Assembly (NCBI GenBank): GCA_947259495.1 | Contig: CAMYLV010000008.1 | Location: forward strand, 1 to 64,000 | Length of the DNA stretch: 64,000 nt | Reading direction: 5' to 3' | Source of the DNA: an uncultured Desulfobacterales bacterium | Lineage (GTDB): Bacteria > Desulfobacterota > Desulfobacteria > Desulfobacterales > JAHEIW01 | Shown: positions 18,960-27,716 of the stretch, piece by piece | Layout of the letters: the number at the start of each line of letters is the position of its first letter | Position numbering within the stretch: the first letter of the stretch is position 1 | Position numbers and translations under genes: made by a program | Notes under the pieces: model-generated | What the model was told of the DNA's origin: nothing | Seen by the model: the letters and a program-made list of their open reading frames with translations, nothing else | Databases searched by the model: none

Positions 18960-20387
18960 ATGGCTGCAAAGAGCACCTACGATGTGATCATTGTCGGCAG
19001 TGGGCCCGGCGGTTATGTAGCCGCCGTGCGCGCCGCCCAGCTGGATTTGAAGGTGGCCTGTATTGAAAAAGCGCCTCGTCTGGGAGGCGTTTGTCTGAAT
19101 GTCGGCTGCATCCCCAGTAAAGCCCTGCTGGACTCAAGCGAATATCTCCAGCTCGCCAAAAGCCAGTTTGCCGATCACGGTATCAAAACCGGCCGCATCA
19201 GCCTGGATCTGGCGGTGATGATGGCGCGCAAAGAAAATGTGGTTCAGGATCTGACGGATAATGTCAAGAGGCTGCTCGAGGGCCATAAAGTGGAAATCAT
19301 TCAGGGCACGGCTCAGCTGGCCGCAGCCGATCAAGTCACGGTCGAATCCGGTTCGGGTTCGTCCAAAAAAAAGCAACGCACCACCTTATCCGCCAAGGCC
19401 ATTATTCTGGCCACCGGCAGTGAAACCGTGCCTTTACCGGATCTGCCCTTTGACGGCCGCCAGATTATCAGCTCCACCGATGCCCTAAAGCTGGACACCG
19501 TGCCCAAACACCTGGGTATCGTGGGCGGTGGTTATATCGGTCTGGAGCTGGGATCGGTCTGGTTGCGGCTGGGCGCCAAGGTGAGTCTGTTTGAAATGCT
19601 GCCTAAAATCGCTACCGGCGTGGACGGCCAGGTGGGGCGCAAACTGCAACGGGTTCTCAAGCGCCAGGGGTTTAAATTTTATATGAATTCGAAAGTCACC
19701 CGGGCCAAAACAATGACCAAAAACATTAGGGTCGAACTGGAATCCAAAGGTAAAAAGGAAACCGTCACCTGTGACAAATTGCTGGTGAGTGTCGGGCGAC
19801 GCCCCTTAACCCGTGGTCTGGGCCTGGACCAGGTGGGCGTGGAAACCGATCCGGAAACCGGATGTGTAAAAGTGGATACCGCTTATCGGACCAATATCCC
19901 ATCGATTTATGCCATCGGCGATCTGATTCCAGGACCCATGCTGGCGCACAAGGCCTCGGCCGAAGGGATCGCCGTGGCCGAAATCATCGCCGGACGCCCC
20001 GGTGAGGTTAATTACGATGCCATCCCGGCGATCATTTACACCTGGCCGGAGGTCGCCAGCGTGGGGCTTACGGAAGAACAGGTCAAAGAGCGCAATATCC
20101 CCTATTGTTCGGGAACGTATCCCTTCACCGGTGCGGGACGGGCCCGCTGTATGGGAGAGACGGAGGGGTTTGTCAAGGTCCTGGCCCATGAAAAAACCGA
20201 CCGGATTTTAGGGGTGCACATCATCGGACCCCGGGCAGCGGATATGATTGCCGAGAGTGTACTGGCGGTTGAGTTGGGGGCTAGTTCGGAGGATATCGCC
20301 CGCACCGTGCACGGGCATCCCACATTTGCGGAGGCGCTGCAGGAAGCCGCTATGGCGGTTCAAAAGTGCTCGATCTACGCCTCATAG
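18960..20387 (+). CDS. lpdA: Dihydrolipoyl dehydrogenase E3
   Basis: FAD- and NAD-dependent flavoprotein reoxidising dihydrolipoamide in the 2-oxoglutarate dehydrogenase complex. The FAD Rossmann motif 'VGSGPGGYVAAVRAAQL' lies at 12-28, the redox disulfide 'GGVCLNVGCIPSK' at C45/C50, the NAD fold 'GGGYIGLELG' near 185, and the catalytic His/Glu in 'HGHPTFAEALQEA' near the end. The ATG at 18960 follows the sucB stop by two bases; an in-frame ATG at 18918 lies within sucB and was rejected. Length 475 aa is normal. It may also serve a glycine cleavage or pyruvate complex elsewhere. Confidence 0.95.
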   Translation: MAAKSTYDVIIVGSGPGGYVAAVRAAQLDLKVACIEKAPRLGGVCLNVGCIPSKALLDSSEYLQLAKSQFADHGIKTGRISLDLAVMMARKENVVQDLTDNVKRLLEGHKVEIIQGTAQLAAADQVTVESGSGSSKKKQRTTLSAKAIILATGSETVPLPDLPFDGRQIISSTDALKLDTVPKHLGIVGGGYIGLELGSVWLRLGAKVSLFEMLPKIATGVDGQVGRKLQRVLKRQGFKFYMNSKVTRAKTMTKNIRVELESKGKKETVTCDKLLVSVGRRPLTRGLGLDQVGVETDPETGCVKVDTAYRTNIPSIYAIGDLIPGPMLAHKASAEGIAVAEIIAGRPGEVNYDAIPAIIYTWPEVASVGLTEEQVKERNIPYCSGTYPFTGAGRARCMGETEGFVKVLAHEKTDRILGVHIIGPRAADMIAESVLAVELGASSEDIARTVHGHPTFAEALQEAAMAVQKCSIYAS

Positions 20388-20463
20388 GTCTTCAAAATAA
20401 TATAGCTGCCTTTGTTTTATCCCCTAAAGTTCCCCTCAGGCCCTATTATTGCAAGCATTTAGG

Positions 20464-20560
20464 CAGAGCGCATGGCGCATAGAGCAAAGCGTTGGATCAA
20501 AAAGAAGTAACTTTCCATTTGTTCCCGCTATGCGCTTTGCGCTTAGCCCTTTGCCATTTG
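20464..20560. repeat. Imperfect palindromic tract, GCGCAAAGCG type
   Basis: AGAGCGCATGGCGCATAGAG on the left mirrors CGCTATGCGCTTTGCGCTTA on the right. It sits between the convergent lpdA and cysK genes. Confidence 0.6.
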
Positions 20561-20601
20561 AGAATCTCTATCGAAGCGCGTTTGAGAAAATTTGATAACT
20601 T

Positions 20602-21528
20602 CTACTCTTCTTGGAAGAGGGGCGTACTAATATATCTTTCCGCCGGGCTGGGAATAATCACCACCATAGTCTTGCCGCTGGATTCAGGGCGCTTGGCCAC
20701 CTCGAGGGCCGCTTTCACCGCTGCACCGGAAGAGATACCGCAGACGATGCCTTCCAATTTGGACAGCACGCGCGATGTTTCAAAGGCATCATCGTTGGAT
20801 ACGGTCACCACGTCATCCAGCAGCGATTGATCAAGTACCTCGGGGATGAAACCGGCACCGATTCCTTGAATTTTGTGCGGTCCTTTTTGGCCGCCGGAGA
20901 GCACTGGAGAATCGGTTGGTTCCACTGCAATGGCTTTAAAAGAAGGTTTGCGCGGTTTGATGGCCTGCGATACACCTGTGATGGTGCCGCCGGTGCCGAC
21001 ACCGGCAATGAGGATGTCCACCCGGCCTTCGGTATCGCGCCAGATTTCTTCGGCGGTTGTTTCCCGGTGAATTCTGGGGTTGGCCGGATTTTTAAACTGA
21101 TTGGGCATAAACGAATCCTTTTCAGACGCCAGTATCTCCTGAGCTGTCTCAATCGCCCCCGGCATGCCATTGGCGCCGGGTGTCAAAACCAGCTCCGCCC
21201 CCATGTGCGTTAACAGCTTGCGCCGTTCGATACTCATGGTATCGGGCATCGTCAAACAAAGGCGATAATTTTTGGCGGCACAGATAAAGGCCAGCGCTAT
21301 GCCCGTGTTTCCGCTGGTGGGTTCGACGATAAGAGTTTTGGGCGTAATGGAACCGTCCAGTTCACCGGCCGCAATCATCGAGGCCGCAATGCGGTCCTTG
21401 ACGCTTCCCAGAGGATTGAAAAATTCCAGTTTGGCCAATATTTCCACATCCAGGCCTTCATTGATTCGATTCAGCCGAACCAGCGGCGTTGAACCGATGG
21501 TGCTGCTGATCATGGAATGATATTTCAT
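20602..21528 (-). CDS. cysK: Cysteine synthase (O-acetylserine sulfhydrylase)
   Basis: PLP enzyme making L-cysteine from O-acetylserine and sulfide. The PLP lysine is K44 in 'PLGSVKDR', the Asn loop is '[12 protein letters not shown]' near 70-81, and the phosphate-binding loop is '[10 protein letters not shown]' near 175. 308 residues is the normal length. GGGAGGT lies about six bases upstream of the ATG at 21528. It follows the serine acetyltransferase gene by 32 bases; the two gene products commonly form a complex. The organism's sulfide would make this an efficient route to cysteine. Confidence 0.93.
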   Translation of the reverse strand: MKYHSMISSTIGSTPLVRLNRINEGLDVEILAKLEFFNPLGSVKDRIAASMIAAGELDGSITPKTLIVEPTSGNTGIALAFICAAKNYRLCLTMPDTMSIERRKLLTHMGAELVLTPGANGMPGAIETAQEILASEKDSFMPNQFKNPANPRIHRETTAEEIWRDTEGRVDILIAGVGTGGTITGVSQAIKPRKPSFKAIAVEPTDSPVLSGGQKGPHKIQGIGAGFIPEVLDQSLLDDVVTVSNDDAFETSRVLSKLEGIVCGISSGAAVKAALEVAKRPESSGKTMVVIIPSPAERYISTPLFQEE

Positions 21529-21560
21529 GACCGACCTCCCTTCAAAAAAACTTCGTTTTT

Positions 21561-22601
21561 TTAGTGTGCTGCTTTGAGTGACTGCCTCAACTGCTTCTGT
21601 TTTTTCGACTTATAGATCAGTCGCGGGGTCTCGATGACAACGGTGGTATCCGGCGGTACCGATTCAGTCAGCCATACATTCCCGCCGATGACCGAACGGG
21701 CCCCGATAATCGTTTTACCGCCCAGAATGGTTGCACCGGAATATATGATGACATCATCTTCAATGGTGGGATGACGTTTCTGGCCTCTGAATTCGTCACT
21801 GGCGCCTTTGGGGATGGATAAAGCGCCCAGGGTTACCCCTTGATAAATACGGACGTTGTCGCCGATTTCGGTGGTCTCGCCGATGACCACGCCGGTTCCA
21901 TGATCAATCACAAAGCTTTTCCCGATTTTGGCGGCCGGATGGATATCGATCCCGGTAATGCTGTGCGCGTATTCTGTCATAATCCGGGGCAACAGCGGCA
22001 CACCCAGATTCACCAGAAGATGGGCAATCCGATAAACGGTGATGGCCAATATGCCCGGATAGCTGAAAATAACTTCATCGGTGCTTTTGGCTGCCGGGTC
22101 ACCATCGTAGGTTGCGCGCACATCAGCCGTCAGCGCTTTGCGAAGGGCCGGAATGGCTTCCAAAAACTGAAGGGACAGCCGATATCCCTGCTCATCACAT
22201 TCGCTGCAGGGCTGATCATATCGTAAACAGTCATGCCGAATGCTGCGGCAGATCTGTTCGGAGAGAAGATCAAACAGGGAAGTCGCCGATTGCCCCACGG
22301 CGTATTTCAAATTGGCCGGATCAATTTTAGCCCGGCTGAAATATCCCGGAAAAAGGATCTCTCTGAGGCCGTTGAGGATTTCAATGACAGCTTCTTTGGA
22401 TGGAATGGGCTCGTAATCGACGTGCGTATAGCACTCCTGATCGTTGCAACTCTCAATAATGTCTTCGGCAATCGCGGGCAACCGGGCTTTGATCGAGCTC
22501 AGATCCTGGAAGTCTATTTTGCAGGTATCCTGTTTTTTTCGTTCCAATTTTGGTTGACCTCTTCTTTTGGCGAATGACCCCAAATAACTGGATGCTAACA
22601 A
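21561..22601 (-). CDS. cysE: Serine O-acetyltransferase
   Basis: Makes O-acetylserine from serine and acetyl-CoA, the first committed step to cysteine. The C-terminal left-handed beta-helix is clear: '[19 protein letters not shown]', '[19 protein letters not shown]', then '[20 protein letters not shown]'. The catalytic His is in 'HPAAKIG' or 'DHGTGVV'. An N-terminal domain of about 200 residues precedes it, as in EpsC-type enzymes (~310-350 aa). The start is uncertain because no ATG is available: TTG at 22601 gives 346 residues but no ribosome site; TTG at 22547 has AGAGG about ten bases upstream and would give 328. Confidence 0.9.
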   Translation of the reverse strand: MLASSYLGSFAKRRGQPKLERKKQDTCKIDFQDLSSIKARLPAIAEDIIESCNDQECYTHVDYEPIPSKEAVIEILNGLREILFPGYFSRAKIDPANLKYAVGQSATSLFDLLSEQICRSIRHDCLRYDQPCSECDEQGYRLSLQFLEAIPALRKALTADVRATYDGDPAAKSTDEVIFSYPGILAITVYRIAHLLVNLGVPLLPRIMTEYAHSITGIDIHPAAKIGKSFVIDHGTGVVIGETTEIGDNVRIYQGVTLGALSIPKGASDEFRGQKRHPTIEDDVIIYSGATILGGKTIIGARSVIGGNVWLTESVPPDTTVVIETPRLIYKSKKQKQLRQSLKAAH

Positions 22602-22688
22602 AAAAGCAAAACGGTTTTATCCGCTCTGCTTTTTATTGTTAAATCGCTTGGCAAAAATAGGGCCTTGACAATAATCACCGGACCGGAT

Positions 22689-22979
22689 TTAAAATTGCAG
22701 TACCGCCGCCATGGCATCTTCATATTTTTTCTTCATTTCGTCCTGGGATGTATCAATTTCTTTTTTCTGGGGGCTGAAATCCGCCGGGCACTCGGTCTGC
22801 AGTGTATTGACAATCCGCTCGATGTCTTCGATGTGTTTATGCAGGTTCTCAACCTGGGCGGCAAGGTTATCCTTGTCGGCACCTCGAAGCTTATCGACTT
22901 TTCGCACCATGTTGTACATTTTCGCCTTCCAGCCGTTAAGCTCTAATTCAATGGAATGACAATAGTCTTTTACATCCAT
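22689..22979 (-). CDS. Small coiled-coil protein, 96 aa
   Basis: Unrecognised family. A soluble, charged, probably all-helical protein with heptad-like spacing through 'KVDKLRGADKDNLAAQVENL' and 'IEDIERIVNTL', ending 'MKKKYEDAMAAVLQF'. It starts with 'MDVKDYCHSIELELNGWKAK'. AAAGGAG lies seven bases upstream of the ATG at 22979, so translation is well supported. It is upstream of cysE on the same strand, about 90 bases away, and diverges from the Rrf2 regulator gene. No functional assignment. Confidence 0.7.
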   Translation of the reverse strand: MDVKDYCHSIELELNGWKAKMYNMVRKVDKLRGADKDNLAAQVENLHKHIEDIERIVNTLQTECPADFSPQKKEIDTSQDEMKKKYEDAMAAVLQF

Positions 22980-23144
22980 AATTGTCTCCTTTCACAAATT
23001 CAGCAAGATTTAGGTAATTCGCTTAATAAGTTAATAATAAACCCGATACCGGTCATGTCAATAAAGGGGTTATACCTGCTGTGTCGTTACCCCGAATTTA
23101 ATCTTAATGGATTTTGGATGACAAAAATGTAAACTGCAGCAATG

Positions 23145-23168
23145 AATATTTTTTTGCTAAAAAATATT
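23145..23168. promoter_or_regulatory. AT-rich perfect palindrome upstream of rrf2
   Basis: AATATTTTTT-TGCT-AAAAAATATT, 10-bp arms. It sits 11 bases before the TTGACA of the predicted rrf2 promoter, in the divergent intergenic region, so it may be an UP element or an operator. Confidence 0.45.
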
Positions 23169-23178
23169 ATTTTTAAGC

Positions 23179-23207
23179 TTGACACGCGAACAGTTTACCG
23201 CTAATCC
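23179..23207 (+). promoter_or_regulatory. Sigma-70-like promoter of rrf2
   Basis: TTGACA at 23179-23184, 17-base spacer, TAATCC at 23202-23207. The downstream stretch around 23207-23226 is AT-rich and could hold an Rrf2 self-binding site. Confidence 0.5.
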
Positions 23208-23257
23208 ATACTAATCTTATATAGATTTAAAAACTCTGAAACCGGGAGCAGAGATAC

Positions 23258-23677
23258 ATGAAACTATCCACAAGAAGCCGCTACGGAGCCAGGATACTGG
23301 TCGATCTGGCCCGCAATAAGGACCAGGGCCCGGTTCAAATCGGCGAAATATCAAAACGCCAGGATATTTCGGTCAAATACCTCGAGCAGCTCATCCGGCC
23401 TTTGAAAAAAGCCAACTTGGTGACCAGCGTGCGTGGCCCCAAGGGGGGACATATACTGGCTGAAAAGCCGGAAAAAATTTCCCTGGGGCAGATCGTGCGG
23501 TTATTTGAGGGGCAGTCCGATCTGGTTGAATGCGTCAGTTTTCCCGAAAAATGCCCCATGTCCGATGATTGCCAGGTTCGCCTGGCCTGGCGCGATGCCA
23601 CTGAGGTTCTGTATGAAAAACTGGATTCCACCACCATCTCCGATTTGATGAATGGTAATAAACCAGAGGATGATTAG
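23258..23677 (+). CDS. Rrf2-family transcriptional regulator (IscR/CymR-like)
   Basis: A 139-residue winged-helix regulator. It opens 'MKLSTRSRYGARILVDLA', the Rrf2 signature, with the recognition region 'ISVKYLEQLIRPLKKANLV' and wing 'SVRGPKGGH'. Three cysteines (C92, C99, C105) match the three-Cys [2Fe-2S] ligand pattern of IscR (C92/C98/C104). It could therefore sense Fe-S status; CymR-type members lack these Cys. It stands between cysE/cysK (divergent) and the SQR operon (same strand), suggesting control of sulfide/cysteine or Fe-S genes. GGGAGC lies upstream of the ATG. Confidence 0.88.
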   Translation: MKLSTRSRYGARILVDLARNKDQGPVQIGEISKRQDISVKYLEQLIRPLKKANLVTSVRGPKGGHILAEKPEKISLGQIVRLFEGQSDLVECVSFPEKCPMSDDCQVRLAWRDATEVLYEKLDSTTISDLMNGNKPEDD

Positions 23678-23854
23678 GCGCCCGGAAGCATTGACCCCCA
23701 AAAACGTAGATCTCATTAGGATAGTAATCCAATATGGGTCGGAAATTGTTTTGGGTACCCCAATGTTGCTTGAGCAAATCAAAATCGTCACAAAAACATA
23801 AGGATTTAATTTCACTTTTTTCCAGTCAACAACTAAATCAAACAGGAGGATGCC

Positions 23855-25096
23855 ATGAAAAAAGTTCTCATTTTAGGATCAGGAGCCGGCGGAACGATGG
23901 TGGCCAGCCAATTGCGCAGGAAGTTAAGCCCCAAAGAGTGGCAGATTACCATCATCGACAATGATGAAATCCACCACTACCAGCCGGGATGGCTGTTTAT
24001 TCCATACGGTGTCTATTCCGCGGAAGATTGTCAAAAACCCAAGCGGGAATTCATCCCCGAGGGCGTTGACTTTGTTCTGGATGAGGTCGTCGGACTCGAT
24101 ACGGATAAACGCGAGGTCAAAGCAAAAAAGGGGTCATATGACTATGATTGGCTCGTTATCGCCACCGGATGCGGCATCGAACCTGAAGAAGTCGAAGGCA
24201 TGATGGATGACTGGCGCAAAAATACTCATGATTTTTACACGCTGGACGGCGCCCTGGCCCTGCACGAAAAAATGAAATACTTCAACAAAGGGCGCGTGGT
24301 GCTTAACATCGCCGAGCTGCCGTACAAATGCCCGGTGGCCCCGATTGAGTTTGTTTTTATGGCCGACTGGTTTTTTGAGACCAAAGGCGCCCGCAATGAC
24401 GTTGAAATTGAACTGGTCACCCCCATGGCCGGCGCATTTTCAAAGCCGATAGCCTCCAGCATCCTGGGCGACATTGCCATCCAAAAGAACATTAAAGTTA
24501 CCCCGAACTTTGATATCGCCCAGGTCAACGCCGATGAAAAAACAATTGAATCGCATAAGGGCGAAAAGGTGGACTACGATTTGCTGGTGGCGATTCCGCC
24601 CAATTTTGGTGCCAAATTTCTGGAAGGCTCCGGCCTAGAGGATCCGCTGCGATTCATCGACACCGACCATTTCACGCTCAAAGCCAAAAATGCTGACCAT
24701 ATTTACGTCGTCGGTGATGCCACCAACGTACCGGCTTCCAAGGCCGGCGCCGTGGCCCATTATGAATCCGAAACGGTGGTGGAAAATTTAATCCGCGAAA
24801 TCGATGGTCAGGAACCGCACGGCACCTTTGACGGCCATGCCACCTGCTTTATCTGCTCGGGCCATGAAAAAGCGTTTCTGATCGATTTTAACTACGAATA
24901 TGAGCCGCTGCCCGGTAAATTTCCCTTTCCGGGCCTCGGTCCTTTCAGCCTGCTGGGCGACAGCTATATGAATTACTGGGGCAAAATGATGTTCAAGTGG
25001 GTCTACTGGAACATGATGCTCAAGGGTGTTGAATTGCCCCTGGAACAACAAATGACGATGGCCGGTAAAATGCGCCACGTCATGACCCAAGCATAA
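23855..25096 (+). CDS. Sulfide:quinone oxidoreductase-like flavoprotein
   Basis: FAD-dependent pyridine-nucleotide-disulfide family member of the SQR/flavocytochrome-c sulfide dehydrogenase type, 413 aa. FAD fold 'ILGSGAGGTMVASQL' at 6-20; redox cysteine candidates C106 ('ATGCGIEP') and C159 ('PYKCPVAPIE'), with a further 'ATCFICSG' near 338; FAD-contacting 'VVGDATNVPASKAGAVAHYE' near 287-306. The C-terminal ~70 residues include amphipathic stretches suited to monotopic membrane binding, and there is no signal peptide. It would oxidise sulfide or a related thiol and reduce a quinone. AGGAGG precedes the ATG. A DUF1641 gene follows by ten bases, a pairing known for SQR-like proteins. Confidence 0.85.
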   Translation: MKKVLILGSGAGGTMVASQLRRKLSPKEWQITIIDNDEIHHYQPGWLFIPYGVYSAEDCQKPKREFIPEGVDFVLDEVVGLDTDKREVKAKKGSYDYDWLVIATGCGIEPEEVEGMMDDWRKNTHDFYTLDGALALHEKMKYFNKGRVVLNIAELPYKCPVAPIEFVFMADWFFETKGARNDVEIELVTPMAGAFSKPIASSILGDIAIQKNIKVTPNFDIAQVNADEKTIESHKGEKVDYDLLVAIPPNFGAKFLEGSGLEDPLRFIDTDHFTLKAKNADHIYVVGDATNVPASKAGAVAHYESETVVENLIREIDGQEPHGTFDGHATCFICSGHEKAFLIDFNYEYEPLPGKFPFPGLGPFSLLGDSYMNYWGKMMFKWVYWNMMLKGVELPLEQQMTMAGKMRHVMTQA

Positions 25097-25106
25097 GGAG
25101 GCCGCC

Positions 25107-25799
25107 ATGACAACCGAAGAACAAATTCTTGAGCGACTCGATCGCATCGAGGCTCAGCTGGCTCCGGTATCTGCCTCGGCCAGGGGTCTCAACGAACTCA
25201 GAGAAGATTTAATTCCCTTGAGCGGGCAGGCATTTCGACTGCTGATCCGGGAGCTGGAGGATGTGGAGTCCGGTTTCCAGCTGGAAGACTTGCTGGCGCT
25301 GATGAAACGCTCGCTGCGCAGCGTCAAGCACATGCAGTTTGCCATGGAGCAGATGGAAAACGTAGTGGACTTTATACTCACCATTGAGCCCCTGCTCAAG
25401 TCATCGGTGCCGCAGCTGATAAACTACCTGGATGACCTCGAGCAAAAAGGCATCCTGCGAATTATTCAATCAACACTTGATGTACGTGCCAAAATCGCAG
25501 CGGCTTACAGTCCCGAAGATGTCGATCAGATCGGTGATGGCCTGGTGGCGCTGCTGGGGCTGGCCCAGAAATTAGGCGATCCGAAGGCCCAGGCCTTTTT
25601 GGAAAAAATGGCCGCACTGCCGTCAAAAGTGGATCTGGAGAAAGCCAAACCGGTGGGACCATTTGGAATGCTGGGAGCCCTTTCCAGCAAGGAGGCCCGC
25701 CAGGGGCTGGGCGTATTGATGGAATTAACCAAGGCCATGGGCGATCTGAAAAATGGCGGCAGCAGCACAGCACTTCAAGAGTCAGAACCGATCGCTTAA
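25107..25799 (+). CDS. DUF1641 protein, SQR partner
   Basis: A 230-residue, mostly helical protein matching DUF1641: 'EQILERLDRIEAQLAPV' at the N-terminus and 'GILRIIQSTLDVRAKI', 'PFGMLGALSSKEARQGLGVL', 'LMELTKAMGDL' in the middle and C-terminal parts. The last segment, around residue 185-205, is the moderately hydrophobic helix typical of the family. It has no enzyme motif. It is co-transcribed with the SQR-like gene (ten-base gap, AAGGAGG at the start) and is probably its membrane or assembly partner. A terminator-like hairpin follows the stop. Confidence 0.82.
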   Translation: MTTEEQILERLDRIEAQLAPVSASARGLNELREDLIPLSGQAFRLLIRELEDVESGFQLEDLLALMKRSLRSVKHMQFAMEQMENVVDFILTIEPLLKSSVPQLINYLDDLEQKGILRIIQSTLDVRAKIAAAYSPEDVDQIGDGLVALLGLAQKLGDPKAQAFLEKMAALPSKVDLEKAKPVGPFGMLGALSSKEARQGLGVLMELTKAMGDLKNGGSSTALQESEPIA

Positions 25800-25805
25800 A
25801 CGCGA

Positions 25806-25856
25806 AAATGAGCCGGGTGCCGCTTGCGATATTCAGCCCGCAAGCGGCTCATTTCG
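25806..25856 (+). terminator. Terminator after SQR-DUF1641 operon
   Basis: GCCGCTTGCG (25819-25828) pairs perfectly with CGCAAGCGGC (25839-25848) around a ten-base loop, flanked by AAATGA/TCATTT. The U-run after it is weak. Confidence 0.65.
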
Positions 25857-25909
25857 AAAAAATGGTGTGTTATAATGTGGGCTGTTGCCTTTTTTCAATC
25901 GTTTTGGCA

Positions 25910-26008
25910 TATAGTGGCTGTTAAAAAAACGTTGCCGTATTCAAACGTTTTTTCTACAACCACTTATACCGCAATTCCGTAAGTCAGATCAATGTGATGG
26001 AAAGCGGT
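25910..26008 (-). repeat. Two-hairpin interspersed repeat, copy 2
   Basis: Same orientation as copy 1. Outer stem GTGG-C-TGT / ACA-A-CCAC differs from copies 1 and 5 by paired changes; inner stem AAAAAACGTT / AAACGTTTTTT is kept; the second hairpin is partly altered. It ends GGAAAGCGGT. Confidence 0.8.
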
Positions 26009-26071
26009 GAAAAAGGCAAAAAAATAATTGGCTTTGGGCCTATAGCGGTAGAAATTTGCTGGAGAACGCAC

Positions 26072-26512
26072 ATGCAAAAACAGATGGTTCAATGTGAGGA
26101 CGGGCGCCGCCGACAGGCGCGCATCCACGGGGTTCCAATAGAAGAAGGCGGGTTCAGGATATGGAAAGCCGGTGTTCGGTTAAAGGGCAAGCACGTGTCC
26201 GGAGAAGCCTGGTACAGTCATCAAACCAAAACCTGGTATTTTATCAGCGATCCGGAGAGCAAACACAGCCATTTGATGGATCGCATCGGTGATACCCTCC
26301 GGGAAGAAAAGCTCAGAAATTTGCGCGATCAATTAAAACAGCTGGTATCGCGACAAAGCATCACGCAAAAAAAGATTGCCGAACATCGCAAGGCCCTGGC
26401 AGATATCGAAAGCCAGCTGGAAATCATCAAAAAGGATATCGTCCGGACCGAAAAAGGGATACCTTTGGAATCCGGCACACCGCTGCAGTATTCACAGGGG
26501 ATCAGAAAATGA
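26072..26512 (+). CDS. Hypothetical protein with C-terminal coiled coil, 146 aa
   Basis: Unrecognised. The ATG at 26072 has GGAGA seven bases upstream; an upstream frame to 25994 runs through the end of the two-hairpin repeat and was rejected. The N-terminal ~60 residues are basic with a small beta-rich look ('RRRQARIHGVPIEEGGFRIW', 'GEAWYSHQTKTWYFISD'). From about residue 72 it is a helical coiled coil ('LRNLRDQLKQLVSRQ', 'KIAEHRKALADIESQLEII'). No signal peptide or transmembrane segment. It is isolated: the following gene is on the other strand. Confidence 0.6.
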   Translation: MQKQMVQCEDGRRRQARIHGVPIEEGGFRIWKAGVRLKGKHVSGEAWYSHQTKTWYFISDPESKHSHLMDRIGDTLREEKLRNLRDQLKQLVSRQSITQKKIAEHRKALADIESQLEIIKKDIVRTEKGIPLESGTPLQYSQGIRK

Positions 26513-26730
26513 TACTCTGCGCGTTAGGATGATGACTGCTTGTAAAATGCAAGCAAGCGAAACGCCGTCTTGTTGTCTCGCCTGCAGCTGATTTTATGTT
26601 CGTTTAAAAAAGCCGTGGATGGTCATTCAAAGTAGTTTTAAACAGCAGATTACACTCAATTACAGCGCCCCGGAAGGCACATCAACGCCCGGGCTGTCAA
26701 ACAAAGCCGGTCTTTTAACACCCTAAAATA

Positions 26731-27078
26731 TCAACCCGCCTCAGCGACCAGTCCGGCGGCATAGGCCTGTCCGGCAAGATCATACGCCGATTGCGGCCAC
26801 ATCAGAAGCGGTATCCCTTCTTCATTGGCGCGATCAATGGTTTCCTGATCGGGGGTCTGCCCACCGGTGAGCACAATCGCCGCCATCTCGTGCAATACGG
26901 CCACATTGACGATGTTCTGGTGGGTTTGCACCGTCAGCCAGATACAGCCGGTGGGCGCATTGGCCATTACATCACTTAAAAGATCACCGCAATACCCGCC
27001 TGCAATTTTCCGGTCCAGCTCATTTTGCCCGGCGGCCACGTGCAAGTTAAAACGGTCAACAAATTCTTTGGCATTCAC
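26731..27078 (-). CDS. DRTGG-domain protein
   Basis: A 115-residue single-domain protein resembling the DRTGG domain: 'LHVAAGQNELDRKIAGGYCGDLLSDVMANA' region, 'GCIWLTVQTHQNIVNVAVL' and 'AAIVLTGGQTPDQETIDRANEEGIPLLM'. Stand-alone DRTGG proteins occur near hydrogenase, Hdr and Fe-S electron-transfer genes in anaerobes and near HPr-kinase-like genes; their ligand is uncertain. The start is the ATG at 27078; a ribosome site (AAAGAAAGGGTGATG) lies upstream. It faces a ~640-base palindrome-rich intergenic region. Confidence 0.75.
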   Translation of the reverse strand: MNAKEFVDRFNLHVAAGQNELDRKIAGGYCGDLLSDVMANAPTGCIWLTVQTHQNIVNVAVLHEMAAIVLTGGQTPDQETIDRANEEGIPLLMWPQSAYDLAGQAYAAGLVAEAG

Positions 27079-27252
27079 GGCTTCATCACCCTTTCTTTTT
27101 TGTAAAATTTGAAACGCTCATTTTAGGTTATACCTGAATTGAGCGATTGTCGAGGTTGCCGCAGCTACAAGGAAGATGGTGTTCCGCTATAGTTGACTAT
27201 GCGGGGCGGCATCTGACACAGTAGATGCGGTAAGATCAGTAAGCCCGAAGGG

Positions 27253-27326
27253 TTTCAAAATAAAAATATTAAAAATGATAGAATTCCTTAAGATAAAAAA
27301 GCATCCCCCATATTTTTATTTTGAAA
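27253..27326. repeat. Perfect 17-bp inverted repeat, 40-base spacer
   Basis: TTTCAAAATAAAAATAT at 27253-27269 and its exact complement ATATTTTTATTTTGAAA at 27310-27326. The right arm runs directly into GAAACGCTCAATTTAGGT, a repeat of the sequence at 27111-27128. Confidence 0.75.
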
Positions 27327-27455
27327 CGCTCAATTTAGGTAAAATATAGTTTCCGATAATTCAAGCTCTTTTTAGCGAGCCGAGTTAAATGAATCCGTTA
27401 GGTAAGATCCGGTTGCTGCTTACAATGGGATGCCTGTTTTTGTTTACATTGTAAT

Positions 27456-27544
27456 TTTACCACGAAGTTCGCGAAGGACACAAAGTGATGAATTGAAAAA
27501 ACCTTATATTAATCTTCGTGCACCTTCGTGTTCTTTGTGGTTTA
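27456..27544. repeat. Imperfect palindromic tract, ACCACGAAG type
   Basis: Left TTACCACGAAGTTCGCGAAG against right CACCTTCGTGTTCTTTGTGG, a long imperfect stem of the same class as the 4.7 and 45.8 kb tracts. Confidence 0.7.
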
Positions 27545-27716
27545 AAAATTTTTAAAAATGAGTCGGAGAATAATGCAGATACCCAAAGGATTTTGGTTGA
27601 ACAATAACAGGCTTCATTTTTATTGCAATTGATTTATCAGGCCCTTTTGGCTATAGTAATTACGCAATCCAGCAGATGCCGTTTGCGGTGTCCCTTTTAT
27701 TCTGGTTAAATCTGAT

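Larger units (their letters stand above)
27079..27716. other. Intergenic region with several inverted repeats
   Basis: About 640 bases with no supported gene. It holds a 14-bp imperfect hairpin at 27115-27145 (CGCTCATTTTAGGT / ACCTGAATTGAGCG), a 20-base direct repeat of its left half at 27321-27340, a perfect 17-bp inverted repeat (27253-27269 / 27310-27326), and an ACCACGAAG palindrome at 27456-27544. It must also carry the promoters of the divergent DRTGG and kinase genes. Confidence 0.7.
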
